NCBI GenBank assembly: GCA_016282215.1
Contig: JAEEKC010000322.1
Span: forward strand, 1 to 9,379
Length of the DNA stretch: 9,379 nucleotides
From: Lachnospiraceae bacterium
GTDB lineage: Bacteria > Bacillota > Clostridia > Lachnospirales > Lachnospiraceae
Reading direction: 5' to 3'
This document shows, piece after piece, positions 6,357 to 9,379 of this stretch; positions within the stretch are counted from its first letter, which is position 1, and each line of letters opens with the position of its first letter. The notes beneath the pieces were generated by a model. It saw only the letters and a list, made by a program, of their open reading frames with translations, did not search any database and had not been told where the DNA came from. A program made the position numbers and the translations under genes.

Positions 6357-7211
6357 ATGAAAAAAGTGATCATATCGATCATCGTGGCGATCATCCTGAT
6401 CGCAGCTGGCGGTGCCATCTGTGGTATGGCTTATGTGCAGATGGACGGTAGTTTTGCGGCGATGAGTTTTGCGGATATGGAGTTGGATGAGATCGAAGTG
6501 ACAGAGGAATTCAAGGACATTGAAGCAGCAGTCAATATCGGAAATGTTACGATCCGCAGATCTGATGAGGCGGACTGCTATGTGGAACGCTATCAGGATA
6601 AAAAAGCGCCTTTTGAAGTAAGTGTGGAAAACGGAAAGCTGTTGATCACACAAAAGGAGAGGAAAAACGTTCCCTGGTATGAATACCTTAGTCTGTTGGC
6701 AGATATGCCCAGGGTGGTTGTTTTTCTACCGAAGGAAGAATACGGAGACATTGCGTTAAAGACAGATACCGGAAAGATAGCGGCAGTGGGAGAACTGTCA
6801 TCGGATAGCATGTCCCTGACGTCAGAGACCGGAGATATTTCTATCTCGGAGATGGTCTGCAAAAGGCAGCTGAGTGCAAATACGGATACCGGGGAAATTA
6901 AGATTTCGGACACGACCTGCAGCGATTTAAAGATGCAGGGTGAGACATCAAGTATGCAGCTAAGAGATGTGGTCTCCGCAGGGACTTTTGATATTGTCAC
7001 GGAAACCGGCAGCATCAAATTTGACGACTGCGATGCATCACAGATCACGGCGCAGGTGGAAACCGGCAGCATTACGGGAACGCTGCGAAGCAGCAAGCGT
7101 TTTGAGGCAAAAGTGGAAACCGGCAGCGTTCATGTGCCGAAGGATACGGACGGCGGGCTTTGCAAACTGAAAACGGAGACTGGGGAGATCCGGATCAGTA
7201 TTGATGACTGA
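6357..7211 (+). CDS. DUF4097 family membrane-anchored beta-strand repeat protein
   Basis: This 284-residue protein has one N-terminal hydrophobic anchor (about 3-26), after which the rest should lie outside the membrane. From residue 137 there is a regular ladder of short repeats centred on [DE]TG followed by a beta strand. Rungs start at D137, E157, D177, E196, E216, E235, E254 and E274, a spacing of 19 or 20 residues. The fourth rung has decayed to ETSS. This pattern fits the beta-solenoid fold of DUF4097 (adhesin-like) proteins. Two cysteines, C168 and C188, fall 20 residues apart in adjacent rungs. Family function is unproven; an envelope-associated or sensing role with the HAAS protein is inferred from their repeated pairing. 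The HD-GYP gene follows 23 nt later. Confidence 0.92.
   Translation: MKKVIISIIVAIILIAAGGAICGMAYVQMDGSFAAMSFADMELDEIEVTEEFKDIEAAVNIGNVTIRRSDEADCYVERYQDKKAPFEVSVENGKLLITQKERKNVPWYEYLSLLADMPRVVVFLPKEEYGDIALKTDTGKIAAVGELSSDSMSLTSETGDISISEMVCKRQLSANTDTGEIKISDTTCSDLKMQGETSSMQLRDVVSAGTFDIVTETGSIKFDDCDASQITAQVETGSITGTLRSSKRFEAKVETGSVHVPKDTDGGLCKLKTETGEIRISIDD
6997..7127 (+). repeat. Internal 57-bp tandem DNA repeat within the DUF4097 gene
   Basis: The 13-mer GGAAACCGGCAGC occurs identically at 7001-7013, 7058-7070 and 7115-7127, exactly 57 bp (19 codons) apart each time. The bases between copies differ. The earlier rungs of the same protein ladder use different codons (for example GAGACCGGA at 6825-6833). 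Recent duplication or gene conversion of these three rungs would explain the identity. Confidence 0.75.
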
Positions 7212-7220
7212 TCTTTGGAA

Positions 7221-7226
7221 AAGGAG
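7221..7226 (+). promoter_or_regulatory. Ribosome binding site that decides the TTG start of the HD-GYP gene
   Basis: AAGGAG lies 8 nt before the TTG at 7235. No ATG or GTG in this frame occurs near it; the next methionine codon is at about residue 95, which would remove several membrane helices. Confidence 0.8.
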
Positions 7227-7234
7227 AAACACTT

Positions 7235-8959
7235 TTGGTTATCATTTATTACAGCGTCATACTTTTTATTTCATTAGTGTGTACGGGCGTTTACATTTAC
7301 ATATGGCATAAGCACTTTGATGTGAACTTTACTGCGATCTTTATCCTGGTGCCCATCGCCTGCGTGGGTTATCTGCTGCAGGCCCGGGCGGACAGCGTGG
7401 AGGCCATCGTGACAGGCACACAGGTCTGCTATTTGGGCGGCTGCTATCTGGAGCTGTTTATTGTGCTGTGCATTTTTAATCTGTGCCGGATCGAGATCAA
7501 GCGATGGCTGAGAACACTGATGTTTTGTATCTGCACCGTCGTCTTTGCTTCAACCCTGACCATCGGTTATACGGATCTTTTTTACAAAAGCATGACCCCT
7601 AACAAAGTTGGGGATATCACGATCCTGATCAAGGAATACGGATTCATGCATACCGCCTTTTATGTGGTGACTGGCGTGATCTTCTTTTCCGGTATCATTG
7701 CGATCATCTATTCCTATCTGAAGAAAAAACAGGTGCCCCGAATGGTGATCCTGCTGCTGATCATTCCGGATGTGATCTGTGTGATCGGTTATCTGGCAGG
7801 GCGAAAACTGTTCGCGGGGATCGATCCGGTTCCGGCGGGATATGTGGTTGCGCAGATCATGTTTTTGCTGCTGGCATACCGTGTCAGCCTGTATAACGTC
7901 AGTGATACCGTCATCGAGTCCATGATCCATGAAACGAAACTCGGCTATATATCCTTTGACTTTAATTACCGATATTTGGGAAGTGATTCCATCGGAAAAG
8001 AACTGGTACCGGAACTGGAAAATCTGGCGGTGGACGAGGTGTTCGGCTACAAGCCGGCAGAGCGGAAGATCCGGCATTTTTTGGATGATTTCAAGAACGA
8101 TCCGAAACGCAATCTCTTTACCTATGTGGTACAGGATCCCGAAGGTGACCATGAAAAGGACAGAATTTTTAATGCGACGGTCAATTACCTCTATGACGGA
8201 CGGCGCAGGCGTGGTTATATCGTAACCTTCGTAGACGATACGGCAAACCGGAAATATATTCAGCTGCTTGATTCTTATAACGAGGATCTGCAGGAGGAAG
8301 TGGAGCGCAAGACCAGGTCCATTGTGGAAATGCATGACAACCTGATCATGTCACTGGCGATCATGGTGGAAAGTCGTGACAACTCCACTGGCGGGCATAT
8401 CAAGAGAACCAGTGAGGGCGTCCGGATTCTGATCGATGAGATCAAAAAAGAAGGAAAACTGAAACTGTCCGATGAGTTCTGTAACGACGTGATCAAGGCA
8501 GCGCCCATGCATGATCTGGGCAAGATCTCGGTAGACGATGCCGTGCTCAGAAAGCCCGGCAGGTTCACCGATGAAGAGTATGAAAAAATGAAACAGCATG
8601 CGGCAGAAGGCGGCCGCATCATCCATGATATCTTAAAGCAGACCGAGGATGAGTCCTTTAAGAAAGTGGCGGAGAACGTGGCGCATTACCACCATGAGCG
8701 CTGGGATGGTTCCGGTTATCCGGACAAACTGGCGGGAGAGAAGATCCCCATCGAGGCGCGTATCATGGCTGTCGCAGATGTGTATGACGCCCTGGTGAGC
8801 AAGCGCGTTTACAAAGAGGCCTTTGATTTTGAAAAAGCAAATGCCATCATCATGGAAGGCATGGGAACGCAGTTCGATCCGAGCCTGAAAGCGGTTTATG
8901 AGGCAGCCAGGCCGAGGCTTGAGAGCTATTACGCCAATCAGGAAATGACAGTATCATAA
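7235..8959 (+). CDS. 7TM-PAS-like HD-GYP domain signalling protein (putative cyclic-dinucleotide phosphodiesterase)
   Basis: This 574-residue integral membrane protein begins at a TTG codon. Residues 1-218 hold about seven hydrophobic helices and resemble the 7TM input module of certain histidine kinases. A PAS-like segment follows (about 235-335; it opens GYISFDFNYRYLG and ends YIVTFVDDT), then a short coiled-coil linker (341-366). The HD-GYP output domain spans about 370-560. Visible residues are E379 and H388 in the ESRDNSTGGH block, the HDLGK motif (H426, D427, K430), H455, H464, H486 and H487 of HHERWDGSGYP with an intact GYP (494-496), and D515 in VADVYDAL. All core metal ligands I expect are present, so the domain should be catalytic, opening cyclic di-GMP or a related dinucleotide. 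The substrate cannot be told from sequence. No GGDEF domain is in the window. It is third in the operon and probably senses an envelope or external signal. Confidence 0.9.
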   Translation: MVIIYYSVILFISLVCTGVYIYIWHKHFDVNFTAIFILVPIACVGYLLQARADSVEAIVTGTQVCYLGGCYLELFIVLCIFNLCRIEIKRWLRTLMFCICTVVFASTLTIGYTDLFYKSMTPNKVGDITILIKEYGFMHTAFYVVTGVIFFSGIIAIIYSYLKKKQVPRMVILLLIIPDVICVIGYLAGRKLFAGIDPVPAGYVVAQIMFLLLAYRVSLYNVSDTVIESMIHETKLGYISFDFNYRYLGSDSIGKELVPELENLAVDEVFGYKPAERKIRHFLDDFKNDPKRNLFTYVVQDPEGDHEKDRIFNATVNYLYDGRRRRGYIVTFVDDTANRKYIQLLDSYNEDLQEEVERKTRSIVEMHDNLIMSLAIMVESRDNSTGGHIKRTSEGVRILIDEIKKEGKLKLSDEFCNDVIKAAPMHDLGKISVDDAVLRKPGRFTDEEYEKMKQHAAEGGRIIHDILKQTEDESFKKVAENVAHYHHERWDGSGYPDKLAGEKIPIEARIMAVADVYDALVSKRVYKEAFDFEKANAIIMEGMGTQFDPSLKAVYEAARPRLESYYANQEMTVS

Positions 8960-8967
8960 AAGGATTC

Positions 8968-8971
8968 GGAG
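8968..8971 (+). promoter_or_regulatory. Ribosome binding site of the PaaK-like gene
   Basis: GGAG lies 5 nt before the ATG at 8977, in the 17-nt gap after the HD-GYP stop codon. It supports the start and translation from the same transcript. Confidence 0.7.
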
Positions 8972-8976
8972 CGGCA

Positions 8977-9379
8977 ATGGGATTATTGGATAAAATGCTG
9001 AAAACCTGTCACGGAGATCATTGGTCGAGAGAAAAGATCGATGCGGTGCAGAAAAAACGCCTGAACGCTCTTGTGAAGTATGCAAAAGAAAACAGTCCTT
9101 TTTATGCGGGGCTGTATGCGGATATCGGTGATGATTTTTCCCTTGCGGATCTTCCGCCCGTCAGCAAGCCGGAATTGATGGCGCATTTTGATGAAGTTAT
9201 GACTGACCAAAATATCACCATGAGGCGGATAGATGACTATACACGTGACCCGGAGCATATCGGCAGAATGATCGACGATCAGTATCTGATCTTTAAAACC
9301 TCCGGATCCACAGGCAATCCGGCGGTTGTGTTATATGATAAAGGCAATATTGATGTATCCTCGGCAGTTGCGGCATTTC
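8977..9379 (+). CDS. PaaK/CapK-like adenylate-forming enzyme (N-terminal part, cut by window edge)
   Basis: An open frame of 134 complete codons runs off the right edge, starting at an ATG with a GGAG site. The visible part matches the N-terminal region of phenylacetate-CoA-ligase-like (PaaK, CapK, coenzyme F390 synthetase) proteins. It has a helical start, KYAKENSPFYAGLY (34-47), the LPPVSKPELMAHFDE segment (59-73), and the ATP-binding P-loop TSGSTGNP (108-115). Such enzymes activate a carboxylic acid with ATP to an acyl-adenylate and usually transfer it to CoA. The acid is unknown. CapK-like members often sit with polysaccharide or cell-surface genes, so an aryl or acyl-group modification in the envelope is possible but is inference. 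It lies 17 nt behind the HD-GYP gene, which suggests cotranscription. Confidence 0.8.
   Translation, partial: MGLLDKMLKTCHGDHWSREKIDAVQKKRLNALVKYAKENSPFYAGLYADIGDDFSLADLPPVSKPELMAHFDEVMTDQNITMRRIDDYTRDPEHIGRMIDDQYLIFKTSGSTGNPAVVLYDKGNIDVSSAVAAF

Noticed and set aside
6368..6401. Four GATC sites within 34 bp at the start of the DUF4097 gene
   Set aside because: They arise from isoleucine ATC codons after codons ending in G within the membrane anchor, and GATC is common throughout the window.
7550..8335. 261-codon minus-strand frame opposite the HD-GYP gene
   Set aside because: It is a histidine- and isoleucine-rich shadow of the 7TM and PAS coding region, with no domain of its own.

Overview
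The window looks like a chromosomal segment of a low-to-mid GC anaerobic Firmicute, most likely a Lachnospiraceae-type gut Clostridium. The evidence is a PolC-type replicative polymerase (a Firmicutes-type enzyme), strong AGGAGG-type ribosome binding sites on nearly every gene, a TTG start codon, a DUF1700/DUF4097 gene pair, and a GC-rich hairpin repeat of a kind I remember from gut Clostridia. The family-level placement is inference. I see no phage genes, transposases, tRNA or rRNA genes, or CRISPR arrays.

Layout. (1) 1-2215, plus strand: the C-terminal half of PolC, cut by the left edge and ending in a QLSLF clamp-binding motif. (2) 2216-2415: a 200-bp gap holding a compact multi-hairpin repeat at about 2286-2379. 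(3) 2416-4095, plus: a GH13 alpha-glucosidase of the oligo-1,6-glucosidase type. (4) 4099-5010, minus: a secreted lipoprotein esterase of the PHB-depolymerase/LpqC (COG3509) type, convergent with the glucosidase and only 3 bp from it. (5) 5083-5484, minus: an Rrf2-family regulator with an Fe-S-type cysteine cluster, upstream of the esterase gene. (6) 5485-5687: a divergent regulatory region with one near-consensus promoter firing left and a perfect TATAAT box firing right. (7) 5688-9379, plus: four closely packed genes, namely a DUF1700/HAAS membrane protein, a DUF4097 membrane-anchored beta-repeat protein, a 7TM-PAS-HD-GYP signalling protein, and the start of a PaaK/CapK-like adenylate-forming enzyme cut by the right edge.

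How they may work together. The left half is housekeeping replication plus a stand-alone carbohydrate enzyme. The right half is the more interesting part. The HAAS and DUF4097 pair usually sits behind a PadR regulator and is thought to be linked to the cell envelope. Here no PadR gene is visible, an Rrf2 gene lies divergently upstream, and the pair is followed within 23 bp by a membrane-bound cyclic-dinucleotide phosphodiesterase candidate and within a further 17 bp by a PaaK-like gene. This suggests, without proving it, an envelope-sensing unit that feeds into cyclic-dinucleotide signalling.
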